Source: Pseudomonadota bacterium (GTDB taxonomy: Bacteria; Pseudomonadota; Gammaproteobacteria; Steroidobacterales; Steroidobacteraceae). Taken from it: a DNA stretch of 64,000 nt. Positions 19,798 to 29,713 of the stretch are shown piece after piece (positions within the stretch are counted from its first letter, which is position 1; every line of letters starts with the position of its first letter). The stretch is from contig CAUJHJ010000057.1 of the NCBI GenBank assembly GCA_963204835.1, positions 124,001 through 188,000 of the forward strand, read 5' to 3'. The notes under the pieces are model-generated. The model searched no databases and was not told the origin of the DNA. It saw only the letters and a list, made by a program, of their open reading frames with translations. Made by a program: the position numbers and the translations under genes.

Positions 19798-20529
19798 GTG
19801 ACGACTTCCGAAAAAGCACCGCGCTACCGGCGCATCCTCGTCAAGCTGTCCGGCGAGGCGCTGCTCGGCTCGGCCGACTACGGCATCGACCCGGCGGTCC
19901 TGAAGCGCATTGCGCACGAGATCAAGGACATTGCGGCGCTCGGCGTGCAGGTGGCGGTCGTGATCGGCGGCGGCAACATCTTCCGCGGCGCCGGGCTCGC
20001 GCGTGCCGGCATGGACCGGGTGACGGGCGACCAGATGGGCATGCTCGCCACCGTGATGAATGCGCTCGCGATGCAGGACGCGCTCGAGGGCATCGGCATG
20101 CACGCGCGCGTGCAGAGCGCGATCCGCATCAACGAGGTCTGCGAGGACTTCATCCGCCGCCGCGCGGTGCGCCACCTCGAGAAGGGCCGCATCGTGATCT
20201 TCGCCGGCGGCACCGGCAACCCGTTCTTCACCACCGACACGGCGGCCTCGCTGCGCGCGATCGAGATCGAGGCGGACGTTTTGCTGAAGGCCACCAAGGT
20301 GAACGGCATCTATTCCGACGACCCGGTGAAGAACCCGCAGGCGACGCGCCACGCGCGCCTCACGTTCGACCGCGTGCTCAACGAGCGCCTGAACGTGATG
20401 GATGCCACCGCGATCGTCATGTGCCGCGACAACCGCTTGCCTTTGCAGGTTTTCAATCTCAACAATGCCGGTGACCTGATGCGCATCGTGAGCGGCGAGG
20501 ACGTCGGCACAGTGGTCACGAACGACTGA
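19798..20529 (+). CDS. pyrH: Uridylate kinase
   Basis: Phosphorylates UMP to UDP in pyrimidine biosynthesis; hexameric amino-acid-kinase family enzyme specific to bacteria. The 243 residues include [12 protein letters not shown], the phosphate-binding [10 protein letters not shown], and [10 protein letters not shown] in the ATP site, with C-terminal [17 protein letters not shown]. The start is GTG at 19798; an ATG at 19787 is out of frame and stops after four codons. First gene after the tsf terminator, before frr. Confidence 0.97.
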   Translation: MTTSEKAPRYRRILVKLSGEALLGSADYGIDPAVLKRIAHEIKDIAALGVQVAVVIGGGNIFRGAGLARAGMDRVTGDQMGMLATVMNALAMQDALEGIGMHARVQSAIRINEVCEDFIRRRAVRHLEKGRIVIFAGGTGNPFFTTDTAASLRAIEIEADVLLKATKVNGIYSDDPVKNPQATRHARLTFDRVLNERLNVMDATAIVMCRDNRLPLQVFNLNNAGDLMRIVSGEDVGTVVTND

Positions 20530-20541
20530 CAGGGGGCGCGA

Positions 20542-21099
20542 ATGCTCGAGGACCTCAAGAAAGATGCCGTTGCGCGCATGGCGAAGTGCGTGCAGACCTT
20601 CCAGGCCGACCTGCGCAAGCTGCGCACCGGCCGCGCCCATCCGAGCCTGGTCGAACACCTCAAGGTCGACTACTACGGTTCCGACGTGCCGCTCTCGCAG
20701 GTCGCGAACATCACGATCGAGGATGCGCGCACGATCGCGATCACGCCGTGGGAGAAGACCATGGTGCAGGTGATCGAGAAGGCGATCCACAAGTCGGACC
20801 TCGGCCTGACGCCCATGTCGGCCGGCAGCGTCATCCGCGTGCCGCTGCCGCCGCTCACCGAGGAGCGTCGCCGCGACATCACGAAGGTGGTGCGCCAGGA
20901 CGCCGAGAACGCGCGGGTCGCCGTGCGCAACGTGCGCCGCGACGTGCTCGCCGACGCCAAGGAGCTGCTCAAGGAGAAGCTGATCACGCAGGACGACGAG
21001 AAGCGCGCCGAGGCGGATATCCAGAAGCTGACCGACAAGCACGTGGCGGACATCGACCAGCAGCTCGCCGCCAAGGAAAAAGAGATCATGCAGGTCTGA
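20542..21099 (+). CDS. frr: Ribosome recycling factor
   Basis: With EF-G, splits post-termination ribosomes. A 185-residue two-domain protein of normal length: the coiled three-helix domain has [17 protein letters not shown] near the start and [15 protein letters not shown] near the end, with the beta domain ([24 protein letters not shown]) between. The pyrH-frr-uppS order is the usual one. GGGGGCG provides the ribosome site 6 bases before the ATG. Confidence 0.98.
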   Translation: MLEDLKKDAVARMAKCVQTFQADLRKLRTGRAHPSLVEHLKVDYYGSDVPLSQVANITIEDARTIAITPWEKTMVQVIEKAIHKSDLGLTPMSAGSVIRVPLPPLTEERRRDITKVVRQDAENARVAVRNVRRDVLADAKELLKEKLITQDDEKRAEADIQKLTDKHVADIDQQLAAKEKEIMQV

Positions 21100-21101
21100 C
21101 G

Positions 21102-21851
21102 GTGCCGGTGGGCGGCGTGGACGCGACCTTGCCACGGCACGTGGCGATCATCATGGACGGCAACGGCCGCTGGGCCGAGCGGCGCGGGCTTGCGCGCCAC
21201 GCGGGCCACAGGGAAGGCATCCCGGTGGTCCGCATGTGCGTCGAGGAGTGCCTGCGGCGCGGCATCGGTGCGCTCACCCTGTTCGCCTTCAGCAGCGAGA
21301 ACTGGCGCCGGCCGGCGGCGGAAGTCTCGAACCTGATGACGCTGTTCGTCGACGCGCTCGAGCGCGAGGTGCCGGAACTGCACGCCAACGGCGTGCGCCT
21401 CGCCGTCATCGGTGACCGGCATGCGCTCAGCGTGCGCCTGCAGTCGCGGGTGGCCGAGGCGGAACGGCACACCGCGGCCAATGGGGCGCTGCGCCTGCAG
21501 ATCGCGCTGAGTTACGGCGGCCGCTGGGATGTCGTGCAGGCCGCGCGCAAGCTCGCCGCCGAGGTCGCCGCGGGATCGTTGCCCGCAGCCTCGATCGACG
21601 AAGCGCGCTTTGGCGCGGCGCTCGCGCTCGGCGGGCTTCCCGATCCCGACCTCTTCGTGCGCACGGGCGGCGAGCGGCGCATCAGCAATTTCCTGCTGTG
21701 GAACCTCGCCTATACCGAGCTCTGGTTCACCGACACCCTGTGGCCAGACTTCGACGTCGCCGCGTTCGAGGCGGCGCTCGCCTTCTTCGCGGGCCGCGAC
21801 CGGCGCTACGGACTGACCGCCGCGCAGCAGGGAGGGGCGGCGAGTGCTTAG
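21102..21851 (+). CDS. uppS: Isoprenyl (undecaprenyl) diphosphate synthase
   Basis: Builds the C55 lipid carrier for peptidoglycan and O-antigen from FPP and IPP; cis-prenyltransferase. The 249 residues contain IIMDGNGRWAERRG with the essential Asp, FAFSSENWRRP and the substrate motif RTGGERRISNFLLW. The start is a GTG two bases after the frr stop without a clear ribosome site, suggesting coupling; GTGs at 21108 and 21117 are alternatives. It overlaps cdsA by eight bases. Confidence 0.96.
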   Translation: MPVGGVDATLPRHVAIIMDGNGRWAERRGLARHAGHREGIPVVRMCVEECLRRGIGALTLFAFSSENWRRPAAEVSNLMTLFVDALEREVPELHANGVRLAVIGDRHALSVRLQSRVAEAERHTAANGALRLQIALSYGGRWDVVQAARKLAAEVAAGSLPAASIDEARFGAALALGGLPDPDLFVRTGGERRISNFLLWNLAYTELWFTDTLWPDFDVAAFEAALAFFAGRDRRYGLTAAQQGGAASA

Positions 21852-22650
21852 GGAGCGCATCCAGACGGCGCTCGCCCTGGGCGTCGTGCTGGTCGTGGTG
21901 CTGTTCGCGCTGCCGGCGTGGGCCACCGTGTGCGTCGTCACGCTCGCGATCCTCGCGGGCGCCTGGGAATGGTCGGCGTTCATCGCTACTGGCCGCGGAG
22001 TGAAGCGCCTGCGGTCCGGCTATGTCGCGCTCATGGCCTTGCTGCTCGCCGCGCTGTCGCTGCCGCAACCGCCGCTCCTTGCGCAGGGTGCGGTGCTCGC
22101 GCTCGCGATCGGCTGGTGGGTCTGCGCCCTCGGCTGGATTCTGCTGGCCCCGCAGGCGGCATCGGCCGCCGCCGGGGCTGTTGCGGGCATCTTGACGCTC
22201 GCACCCGCCTGGTACGCGCTCGTGCACCTGCGGCTCGATTTCGCGGCAGGCGCCCAATGGATCCTGTTCCTGCTGGTGCTCGTGACGGCGACCGACTCGG
22301 GCGCATACTTTGCGGGCCGGCGCTTCGGGCGCGTCAAGCTCGCGCCGCGCGTGTCGCCCGGCAAGACCTGGGAGGGCGTGCTGGGCGGCCTCGCCGGTGG
22401 CTGCCTCGCGGCATGGGCTGGCGCCGCCTGGTTCGGCCTGCCCGCGCTGGCCTTCCTGTCCGTCGCGGTGGCGGTGATCGCCTTTTCGATCGTCGGGGAC
22501 CTCACCGAAAGCCTGCTGAAGCGCCGCGCCGGCCTCAAGGACAGCGGCACGCTGTTTCCGGGCCACGGCGGCATGCTCGACCGTATCGACAGCCTCACGG
22601 CCGCAGCGCCGGTGCTGCTCGCGGGCCTCGGCGCAATGGGTGTGGCATGA
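21844..22650 (+). CDS. cdsA: Phosphatidate cytidylyltransferase
   Basis: Makes CDP-diacylglycerol, the precursor of all membrane phospholipids, in the inner membrane. The 268 residues have about seven hydrophobic segments and the C-terminal family signature SLLKRRAGLKDSGTLFPGHGG with D-x-x-D downstream (MLDRIDS). The GTG start overlaps uppS and is preceded by GGGAGGGG. Its stop overlaps the dxr ATG (ATGA). Confidence 0.96.
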   Translation: MLRERIQTALALGVVLVVVLFALPAWATVCVVTLAILAGAWEWSAFIATGRGVKRLRSGYVALMALLLAALSLPQPPLLAQGAVLALAIGWWVCALGWILLAPQAASAAAGAVAGILTLAPAWYALVHLRLDFAAGAQWILFLLVLVTATDSGAYFAGRRFGRVKLAPRVSPGKTWEGVLGGLAGGCLAAWAGAAWFGLPALAFLSVAVAVIAFSIVGDLTESLLKRRAGLKDSGTLFPGHGGMLDRIDSLTAAAPVLLAGLGAMGVA

Positions 22651-23807
22651 AGGGAATCGCCATCCTCGGCGCGACCGGCTCGGTGGGCGAAAGCACGCTC
22701 GATGTCGTGGCGCGCCATCCCGCAAGATTTCGTGTCGTTGCGCTCGGTGCGCAACGCAACGCGGCCCGCCTTGCGGAGCAGGCCTTGCGGTTCCGGCCGG
22801 AGGTGGCCGCGCTGGCCGATCCCGATGCGGCGCGCGAACTCGCGGCGACGCTGGCGCGCGCCGGTTCCGTCACCCGGGTGGTCGCGGGCGACGAGGCGAT
22901 GGCCGGGATCGCAACGCTCCCCGGGGTCGACTACGTGATGGCGGCGATCGTCGGTGCGGCGGGCCTGCCCTCGACCCTGGCCGCGGCCCGCGCCGGCAAG
23001 CGCGTGCTGCTCGCCAACAAGGAATCCCTCGTGATGGCCGGGCCGCTGCTGATGCGCGCGGTCGCGCAGGGCGGGGCGCAGCTCATCCCGATCGACAGCG
23101 AACACAATGCGATTTTCCAGTGCCTGCCGCACCACGCGGGCGCGCGCAGCGGGGTGCGGCGCGTGGTGCTCACCGCATCCGGCGGGCCCTTCCGCTCCCA
23201 CACGCGTGAGGCGCTCGAGCGCGTCACGCCGAAGGAGGCCTGCGCGCATCCGGTGTGGTCGATGGGACGCAAGATCTCGATCGACTCCGCTACGCTGATG
23301 AACAAGGGGCTCGAGTTCATCGAGGCCTGCCACCTGTTCGGGCTGGCGCCGGACCAGGTGGATGTGGTGCTTCATCCGCAGAGCGTCGTGCATTCGCTGG
23401 TCGAGTACGATGACGGCTCCATGCTCGCGCAGCTCGGCGCTCCCGACATGCGCACGCCGATCGCCTGTGCGCTCGCATGGCCGGACCGGATCGCCTCCGG
23501 TGTAGAATTCCTCGATCTCGCCAGTGTGGCGAGGCTCGACTTCGGCAGGCCGGACCTCGAGCGCTTTCCCTGCCTCGCGCTCGGGCAGGCGGCGGCGCGG
23601 GCCGGCGGGCTCATGCCCGCGGTGGTGAACGCGGCCAATGAAGTGGCGGTGGCGGGTTTCCTCGCCGGTCGGCTGAACTTTACGGGTATTCCCGAGGTCA
23701 TTGAATCGGTCATGGCAAAGGCGACAACGGGGCCGATCGGCACCATCGACGACGTACTCGGGGCCGACCGCGAAGCGCGCGCGCTCGCCGGGGAGGCAGT
23801 GGCGTGA
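22647..23807 (+). CDS. dxr: 1-deoxy-D-xylulose 5-phosphate reductoisomerase
   Basis: Second step of the MEP isoprenoid pathway: NADPH-dependent conversion of DXP to MEP. The 386-residue protein has the nucleotide motif ILGATGSVGEST at the N-terminus, LLANKESLVMAG, the metal/substrate motif PIDSEHNAIFQ and SASGGPF-like LTASGGPFR, then MGRKISIDSATLMNKGLE. It supplies precursors used by UppS upstream and is complemented by ispD and ispF about 20 kb downstream. Coupled to cdsA (ATGA) and rseP (GTGA). Confidence 0.97.
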   Translation: MKGIAILGATGSVGESTLDVVARHPARFRVVALGAQRNAARLAEQALRFRPEVAALADPDAARELAATLARAGSVTRVVAGDEAMAGIATLPGVDYVMAAIVGAAGLPSTLAAARAGKRVLLANKESLVMAGPLLMRAVAQGGAQLIPIDSEHNAIFQCLPHHAGARSGVRRVVLTASGGPFRSHTREALERVTPKEACAHPVWSMGRKISIDSATLMNKGLEFIEACHLFGLAPDQVDVVLHPQSVVHSLVEYDDGSMLAQLGAPDMRTPIACALAWPDRIASGVEFLDLASVARLDFGRPDLERFPCLALGQAAARAGGLMPAVVNAANEVAVAGFLAGRLNFTGIPEVIESVMAKATTGPIGTIDDVLGADREARALAGEAVA

Positions 23808-25183
23808 GCGCGCTCTGGTACCAGAAGCTGCTGTGGTTCCTGGTGGCGGTGAGCCTGCTCGTGACCATCCACGAGTTCGGGCATTACTGGGTCGCGCGCC
23901 GCCTCGGCTTCAAGGTGCTGCGTTTTTCGGTCGGCTTCGGGCGGCCGCTGCTGAAGCGGACGTGGGGCAGGGACCGCACCGAGTATGTGCTCGCCGCGAT
24001 CCCCCTCGGCGGCTACGTGAAGCTGCTCGACGAGCGTGAAGGCGGCGTCGAGCCCGGCGAGCTGCATCGTTCGTTCACGCGCCGGCCGGTCTGGCAGCGC
24101 ATCCTCGTGCTGCTCGCGGGACCTGCGTTCAACATCGCGTTCGCGATCCTGCTGCTCTGGGGCATGTTCTGGGTGTCGGGCATCACCGAGGTGCGCGCAG
24201 TGGTCGGCGACGTGAAGGCGGGTTCGCCCGCGGCGGTCGCCGGCCTCGCGAGCGGCGACGAGATCGTCGCCGTCGACGGCCAGGCCGTTGGCGGGCAGCG
24301 CGAAGTGGTCTTCGGCCTGCTCGACGGCCTGAGCGGCAGCGGGCGCAGCGAGCTGACATTGCGGGATGCGCAGGGCGCGACGCGGGAGGCCGCGCTCGAC
24401 GTGCAGGACCCGCAGGCGCGCCGCCGCCTGACCGAACCCGAATTGCTGTTCGATGGCCTCGGCTTCCAGTTCTGGCAGCCGGCGATCCCCGCCGTGGTCG
24501 GTACGGTGACGCCGGGCGGTCCCGCCGACCGGGCGGGCCTGAAGGCGGGCGACTTGATCACCGCGGTCGATGGCGAGCCAATCGCCGATTTTCGCGCGCT
24601 GGTCGCACGCATCTCGGGGTCGCCCGGACAAAGCGTGGCCGTCGCCTATCGCCGCGGCGGCGTGGAATCGAGCGTGCGGCTGCAGATCGCGGCGGAGCAG
24701 GCGGAGGGCCGCACCGTCGGGCGGATCATGGTGACCCCCGCGGCGCGGGTCGGCTGGCCCGATGCGATGCTGCGCCATACCGAACTGTCGCTGCCCGGCG
24801 CGCTCGGCAAGGCCGCGCGGGAAGCCTGGGACATGACCCTGCTGCAGGCGCGCCTCTTCTCGCGCATGCTGTCCGGGCAGGTCTCGCTGAAGAACCTCTC
24901 GGGACCGCTGTCGATCGCGGAGTACGCGGGCGAGTCGGCGGCCGCCGGCTTCAGCGCCTTCCTCGGCTTCCTCGTCCTGATCAGCCTCTCGCTCGGCTTC
25001 CTGAACCTGCTGCCCATCCCGATCCTCGACGGCGGCCAGATCGTCTTCCAGCTGATCGAGGGCCTGAAGGGCAGCCCGCTGTCGGAGCGCGCCCAGGCGC
25101 TCGGCCAGCAGCTCGGCATCCTGCTGCTGCTCGCCCTGATGGGGGTCGCGCTGTTCAACGATTTCGCGCGGCAGTTCGGTTGA
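23804..25183 (+). CDS. rseP: RIP metalloprotease RseP (site-2 protease)
   Basis: Inner-membrane zinc protease that makes the second cut in anti-sigma factor RseA, releasing sigma-E, and also clears signal peptides. The 459-residue protein has the HEFGH zinc site in the first membrane segment (about 22-26), two PDZ domains (about 120-290, with VGDVKAGSPAAVAGLASGDEIV and GTVTPGGPADRAGLKAGD) and the second zinc-ligand motif LLPIPILDGG near the C-terminus. The start is GTG overlapping the dxr stop. Its presumed substrate rseA is encoded at 60.0 kb in this window. Confidence 0.96.
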   Translation: MSALWYQKLLWFLVAVSLLVTIHEFGHYWVARRLGFKVLRFSVGFGRPLLKRTWGRDRTEYVLAAIPLGGYVKLLDEREGGVEPGELHRSFTRRPVWQRILVLLAGPAFNIAFAILLLWGMFWVSGITEVRAVVGDVKAGSPAAVAGLASGDEIVAVDGQAVGGQREVVFGLLDGLSGSGRSELTLRDAQGATREAALDVQDPQARRRLTEPELLFDGLGFQFWQPAIPAVVGTVTPGGPADRAGLKAGDLITAVDGEPIADFRALVARISGSPGQSVAVAYRRGGVESSVRLQIAAEQAEGRTVGRIMVTPAARVGWPDAMLRHTELSLPGALGKAAREAWDMTLLQARLFSRMLSGQVSLKNLSGPLSIAEYAGESAAAGFSAFLGFLVLISLSLGFLNLLPIPILDGGQIVFQLIEGLKGSPLSERAQALGQQLGILLLLALMGVALFNDFARQFG

Positions 25184-25218
25184 TCCTCCCAAGAACAAGC
25201 AATGAACGGTGATCCTGC

Positions 25219-27630
25219 ATGAAGCGTAGTGCCGCGCTCGTCCTCTTCGCGCTCACCCTGCAGGCGCGCTTCGCGCTTGGCCAGTCGGAGGAGGCCTCGT
25301 TCACGGTCGGCGACATCCGCGTCGAGGGCCTGCAGCGCGTGTCGGAGGGCACCGTCTACAACTACCTGCCGGTCAACATCGGCGACCGGCTCGATCCGCA
25401 GCGGGTGCGCGAGGCGATCCGCGCGCTGTACGCCACCGGTTTCTTCCGCGACGTCGAGATCCGCCGCGACGGCTCGACGCTGGTCGTCGTCGTGCTCGAG
25501 CGACCGTCGATCGAGAGCTTCGAGATCACGGGCAACAAGGACGTCAAGACCGAGGACCTGACGAAGTCGCTGCGCAACGTCGGCCTCGCCACCGGCAAGA
25601 CCTTCGACCGCTCGGTGCTCGAGGACGTCAAGCAGTTCCTCACCGACCAATACTACAGCCGCGGCAAGTACGGCGTCGTCATCGACACGAAGGTCGAGGA
25701 CCAGCCCGGCAACCGGGTCAAGGTGAAGATCGACGTCAAGGAGGGCAAGCGCGCGAAGATCCGCGAGATCAACATCGTCGGCAACACGGTGTTCAGCGAC
25801 AAGGAGCTGGGCGGGGACTTCGAGCTGCACACGCCGAACTGGCTGTCCTGGTACAAGCAGGACGACCGCTATTCGAAGGAGGCGCTGCAGGGCGACCTCG
25901 AGAAGCTGCGCTCCTACTACCAGGACCGCGGCTACGCGAACATGCTGATCGAGTCGACCCAGGTCGCGATCACGCCCGAGAAGGACGACATGTTCATCAC
26001 GGTGAACATCAGCGAGGGCACGGTCTACAAGGTGTCCGACGTCAAGCTCGCCGGCAGTTTCGTGGTGCCGGAAGCCGTGTTGCGCAACTACCTGATCGTG
26101 CGGCCCGGCCAGACCTTCTCGCGCAAGTGGGTCACCTCGACGCAGGAGCTGATCCAGAACCGGCTCGGCGAGGAAGGCTATGCCTTCGCCAAGGTGGATC
26201 CGGTGCCGACGGTCGACGAGGCGAAGAAGGAAATCGCGCTCACCTTCTTCGTCGACCCGGGCAACCGGGTGTACGTGCGCCACATCAGGTTCGAGGGCGT
26301 CGAGAAGACCAACGACGAAGTCCTGCGCCGCGAGATGCGCCAGCTCGAGGGCGGCTGGCTGTCGAATTCGCTGCTCGAGCGTTCGAAGCAGCGCCTGCAG
26401 CGCCTGCCGTACATCAAGAAGGTGGAATCGGAAACGACACCGGTGCCCGGCGTGCCCGACATGGTCGACGTCACCTACACGATCGAGGAGGGCCCCTCGG
26501 CGCAGCTCGGCGGCGGCATCGGCTATTCGGAAACGCAGTCGTTCGTGCTGAACGGCAACTACGCCGACAGCAATTTCTTCGGCACCGGCCAGCGCGTGTC
26601 GATCGACCTCAACACCGGCCGCTACAGCAAGGTCTACGGCATCTCGTGGACCGACCCGTACCGCACGATCGACGGCATCGCGCGCACGCTGTCCTTCACC
26701 TACCGCGACGTCACGCAGTTCACCTCGGCCTCGTCCGACTTCTCGTCCGAGTCGCTGACCGCCGGCCTCGACTACAGCTACCCGATCACCGAGTACCAGG
26801 CGGTGCGCTGGGGTGCCGCGCTGCAGCGCTCGACGCTGCTGACGGCGAACGGCAGCGCCGAGCAGGCCATCCAGTGGGTGCGCAACAACGGCAACACGTC
26901 GACGTCGCACATCGACCAGCCGGACCCGTTCCCCGACTACGACATCTACCAGACGAAGTTCGACTCCGCCGAACTCGTGGTGGGCTGGTCGTTCGACTCC
27001 CGCAACCGCACGCTGTTCGCCGACCGCGGCGTGCGCCACGCCCTCTCCGTGTCCTACGCGGTGCCGGGCAGTGAAGTGGAGTACTGGGTCGCGAACTACA
27101 ACTACCTGCAGTACATCCCGCTCTTCGGGCCGTTCGCGCTCGCGCTCGACGCGGAGCTCGGCTACGGCATGGACATCGGCGACACGACGGCGCTGCCGCC
27201 GTACCGCCAGTTCTTCGCCGGCGGTCCCGAGACCGTGCGCGGCTACGAGTCGAGTCGCCTCGGCCCGAAGGACCAGTGGGGCAACCCGTTCGGCGGCAAC
27301 CTCAAGGTCGTCGGGCGCGCCGAGCTCATCCTGCCGATGCCCGCGAAGTTCCGCTCGAGCGCCCGGGCGAGCCTTTTCTACGACATCGGCAACGTGTTCC
27401 AGACCGGCAACCGCTACAGCTTCTTCGGCAAGGACGGGGTGACGCCGATCGATTACGACTTCAGTTATGATAAATTGAAGCATTCGGCGGGCGTTGCCGT
27501 GCAGTGGCTCGCGCCGCTCGGCCTGTTCCGCTTCAGCTACGCCATGCCGCTCAATGCCTACCGGGGCGACAGCGTGCTCTATGCCGACGAGAAAGAGGGC
27601 TTCCAGTTCTCGGTCGGGCAGGCCTTTTGA
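25219..27630 (+). CDS. bamA: Outer-membrane protein assembly factor BamA
   Basis: Central Omp85 subunit that folds and inserts beta-barrel proteins. The 803-residue product has a signal peptide (1-21), five POTRA domains (about 24-420, beginning FTVGDIRVEGLQRVSEGTVY) and a C-terminal 16-strand barrel. The L6-loop motif appears as ETVRGYESSRLG (VRGF/Y type), and the protein ends SVGQAF with a terminal Phe. It sits between rseP and skp as in most gammaproteobacteria. No sigma-E promoter could be found in the 35-base gap before it. Confidence 0.97.
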   Translation: MKRSAALVLFALTLQARFALGQSEEASFTVGDIRVEGLQRVSEGTVYNYLPVNIGDRLDPQRVREAIRALYATGFFRDVEIRRDGSTLVVVVLERPSIESFEITGNKDVKTEDLTKSLRNVGLATGKTFDRSVLEDVKQFLTDQYYSRGKYGVVIDTKVEDQPGNRVKVKIDVKEGKRAKIREINIVGNTVFSDKELGGDFELHTPNWLSWYKQDDRYSKEALQGDLEKLRSYYQDRGYANMLIESTQVAITPEKDDMFITVNISEGTVYKVSDVKLAGSFVVPEAVLRNYLIVRPGQTFSRKWVTSTQELIQNRLGEEGYAFAKVDPVPTVDEAKKEIALTFFVDPGNRVYVRHIRFEGVEKTNDEVLRREMRQLEGGWLSNSLLERSKQRLQRLPYIKKVESETTPVPGVPDMVDVTYTIEEGPSAQLGGGIGYSETQSFVLNGNYADSNFFGTGQRVSIDLNTGRYSKVYGISWTDPYRTIDGIARTLSFTYRDVTQFTSASSDFSSESLTAGLDYSYPITEYQAVRWGAALQRSTLLTANGSAEQAIQWVRNNGNTSTSHIDQPDPFPDYDIYQTKFDSAELVVGWSFDSRNRTLFADRGVRHALSVSYAVPGSEVEYWVANYNYLQYIPLFGPFALALDAELGYGMDIGDTTALPPYRQFFAGGPETVRGYESSRLGPKDQWGNPFGGNLKVVGRAELILPMPAKFRSSARASLFYDIGNVFQTGNRYSFFGKDGVTPIDYDFSYDKLKHSAGVAVQWLAPLGLFRFSYAMPLNAYRGDSVLYADEKEGFQFSVGQAF

Positions 27631-27662
27631 CCGTTCAGCCGTTTGCCAAAGGAATCACCAGC

Positions 27663-28214
27663 GTGACCGTGTTGAAATCGACGTTCCTTGCCCTCGCGGC
27701 CCTCGTGGCCTGCGCGGCGACCCCGGCCCTCGCGCAATCGAAGATCGGCGTGGTGGACTATGGCCGCCTGATGGAGGAGTCGCCGCAGGCGAAGACCGCG
27801 CTCGGCGCGATCCGCGACGAGTTCGCGCCGAAGCAGAAGGACCTCGTGACGCAACAGCAGGTGCTGAAGGCGAAGGAAGACAAGCTGGCGAAGGACGCGG
27901 CGACGATGTCCGCCGACCAGCGCACGCGCACCGAGAAGGAGCTGCGCGACGGCTATCGCGACCTCGAGCGCAAGCGGCAGGAGATCCAGGAGGATTTCAA
28001 CGCGCGGCGCAACGAGGAGATGTCCCGCCTGCAGCGCACCCTGATCGAGGAAGTGCGCAGCTACGCCAAGGCCCAGGGTTTCGACCTGGTGCTGGCCGAC
28101 GGCGTGCTGTACGCCAACACCACGCTCGACATCACGCCCGCCGTGCTCGCGAACCTGAAGTCGCGCGCGCCGGGTGGGGCGGCACCGGCGGTGCCGAAGC
28201 CCGCAGGCAAGTAA
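27663..28214 (+). CDS. skp: Periplasmic chaperone Skp/OmpH
   Basis: Holdase that escorts unfolded outer-membrane proteins to BamA. The 183-residue precursor has a signal peptide ending ATPALAQS (about 24), then the OmpH body: SKIGVVDYGRLMEESPQAKTAL and a long charged coiled coil (about 55-130, LKAKEDKLAKDA to RDLERKRQEIQEDFN) forming the tentacles. The start GTG follows AAGGA by nine bases. The tail is Pro/Ala-rich. Downstream of bamA, upstream of lpxD, the standard arrangement. Confidence 0.93.
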   Translation: MTVLKSTFLALAALVACAATPALAQSKIGVVDYGRLMEESPQAKTALGAIRDEFAPKQKDLVTQQQVLKAKEDKLAKDAATMSADQRTRTEKELRDGYRDLERKRQEIQEDFNARRNEEMSRLQRTLIEEVRSYAKAQGFDLVLADGVLYANTTLDITPAVLANLKSRAPGGAAPAVPKPAGK

Positions 28215-28227
28215 GCCGGAAGCCCCA

Positions 28228-29256
28228 ATGTCGGTATCGCTGGGCGAGCTCGCGGTCCGGTTCGGCTGCGAGCTGCGCGGCGATCCGGAGCTGCGCGTCA
28301 GGCATGTCGCCACGCTCGCCGCGGCCGGCCCCGAGGCGCTCGCCTTCCTCGCGAACCCGAAGTACCGCCCGCTGCTCGCGCAGAGCCGCGCCGGCGCGGT
28401 GGTGCTCGCCGCCGCCGATGCCGAGGGCGTCGCACGGCCCGTCCTGATCGCCTCCAACCCGTACGCGGCCTATGCGCGCATGGCGGCCGTGCTGCATGCG
28501 CCGCCGGCCCTGCCGCCGGGCGTGCACCCGACCGCGTGGGTGGACCCGCTCGCGCAGGTGGCGGACAGCGCCCATGTGGCGGCGCATGTCTCGATCGGCG
28601 CAGGCGCCCGCATCGGCGCGCGCGCGGCGATCGGCCCGGGTTGCGTGCTCGAGGCGGGCGTCGAGATCGCCGAGGACGTGCAGCTCGTGGCGCGCGTCGT
28701 GGTCTGCCGCGGCGTGCGCATCGGCGCACGCACGGTCGTGCAGCCTGGGGCCGTGATCGGCGGCGACGGTTTCGGCTACGCGCCCGAGCGCGGCGCCTGG
28801 GTCAAGGTGCCGCAGGTGGGCAGCGTGGCGATCGGCGCGGACGTCGAGATCGGCGCCAACACCACCATCGACCGCGGCGCCATCGAGGACACCGTGATCG
28901 AGGACGGCGTGAAGCTCGACAACCAGATCCAGATCGGGCACAACGTGCGCATCGGGGCGCATTCGGCGCTGGCGGCCTGCGTGGGCGTGTCCGGCAGCAC
29001 GACGATCGGCAAGCGCTGCCAGATCGGCGGGGCGGTCGGCATCGTGGGGCATCTGTCGATCTGCGACGACGTGGCCGTCACGGGACTTTCGATGGTGAGC
29101 CATTCGATCAACGAGCCGGGCGTCTATTCGAGCGGATTGCCGGCGATTCCGGCAGCGGAATGGCGCCGGGCGGTCGCGCGGCTTCATCGCCTCGACCGCA
29201 TGGCGGGACAGGTGGCCGCGCTCGGCAAGCAACTGAACAGGACGCAGGATGACTGA
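28228..29256 (+). CDS. lpxD: UDP-3-O-(3-hydroxyacyl)glucosamine N-acyltransferase
   Basis: Third step of lipid A synthesis: N-acylation of UDP-3-O-acylglucosamine. The 342-residue protein has a small N-terminal uridine-binding domain (to about 100) and a left-handed beta-helix of hexapeptide repeats (about 105-300). The catalytic His lies in QIQIGHNVRIG; GGDGFGYAPERG is a family motif. The C-terminal helix (WRRAVARLHRLDRM) is typical. It overlaps fabZ by eight bases. Confidence 0.97.
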   Translation: MSVSLGELAVRFGCELRGDPELRVRHVATLAAAGPEALAFLANPKYRPLLAQSRAGAVVLAAADAEGVARPVLIASNPYAAYARMAAVLHAPPALPPGVHPTAWVDPLAQVADSAHVAAHVSIGAGARIGARAAIGPGCVLEAGVEIAEDVQLVARVVVCRGVRIGARTVVQPGAVIGGDGFGYAPERGAWVKVPQVGSVAIGADVEIGANTTIDRGAIEDTVIEDGVKLDNQIQIGHNVRIGAHSALAACVGVSGSTTIGKRCQIGGAVGIVGHLSICDDVAVTGLSMVSHSINEPGVYSSGLPAIPAAEWRRAVARLHRLDRMAGQVAALGKQLNRTQDD

Positions 29257-29713
29257 TCCCGTTTACATGGACATCGGCGGCATCCTTCGCCAGCTGCCGC
29301 ACCGCTATCCCTTCCTGCTGGTCGACCGCGTGCTCGAGTGCGAGCCGGGCAAGGCGGTGCGGGCATTGAAGAACGTCACCGTCAACGAGCCGTTTTTCCC
29401 GGGACATTTCCCCGGGCGCCCGGTGATGCCGGGCGTGATCATCGTCGAGGCGCTGGCGCAGGCGGCCGGCATCCTCGCGTTCGCGACCGTCGGCGCCGTG
29501 CCCGACGACAGCATGGGGCTCTATCTCGTCGGCGTGGACGAAGCGCGCTTTCGCCGCCCGGTGGTGCCGGGCGACCAGCTGATCCTCACCGCGCGGATCG
29601 AGCGCTCACTCAAGGGTATCTGGCGCTTCTCGACCACGGCGCATGTCGGCGAGCAGGAGGCTGCCAGCGCGAACATCATGGTGGCGACGGAAACGAGGGC
29701 GGGCAAGTCATGA
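29249..29713 (+). CDS. fabZ: 3-hydroxyacyl-[ACP] dehydratase FabZ
   Basis: Dehydrates beta-hydroxyacyl-ACP in fatty-acid elongation, sharing the 3-hydroxyacyl-ACP pool with LpxA. Hot-dog fold of 154 residues; LPHRYPFLLVDRV and the catalytic-His segment FFPGHFPGRPVMPGVIIVEALAQ (His and Glu; split here by function) are intact. The location between lpxD and lpxA is the standard lipid A cluster. Its stop overlaps the lpxA start. Confidence 0.97.
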   Translation: MTDPVYMDIGGILRQLPHRYPFLLVDRVLECEPGKAVRALKNVTVNEPFFPGHFPGRPVMPGVIIVEALAQAAGILAFATVGAVPDDSMGLYLVGVDEARFRRPVVPGDQLILTARIERSLKGIWRFSTTAHVGEQEAASANIMVATETRAGKS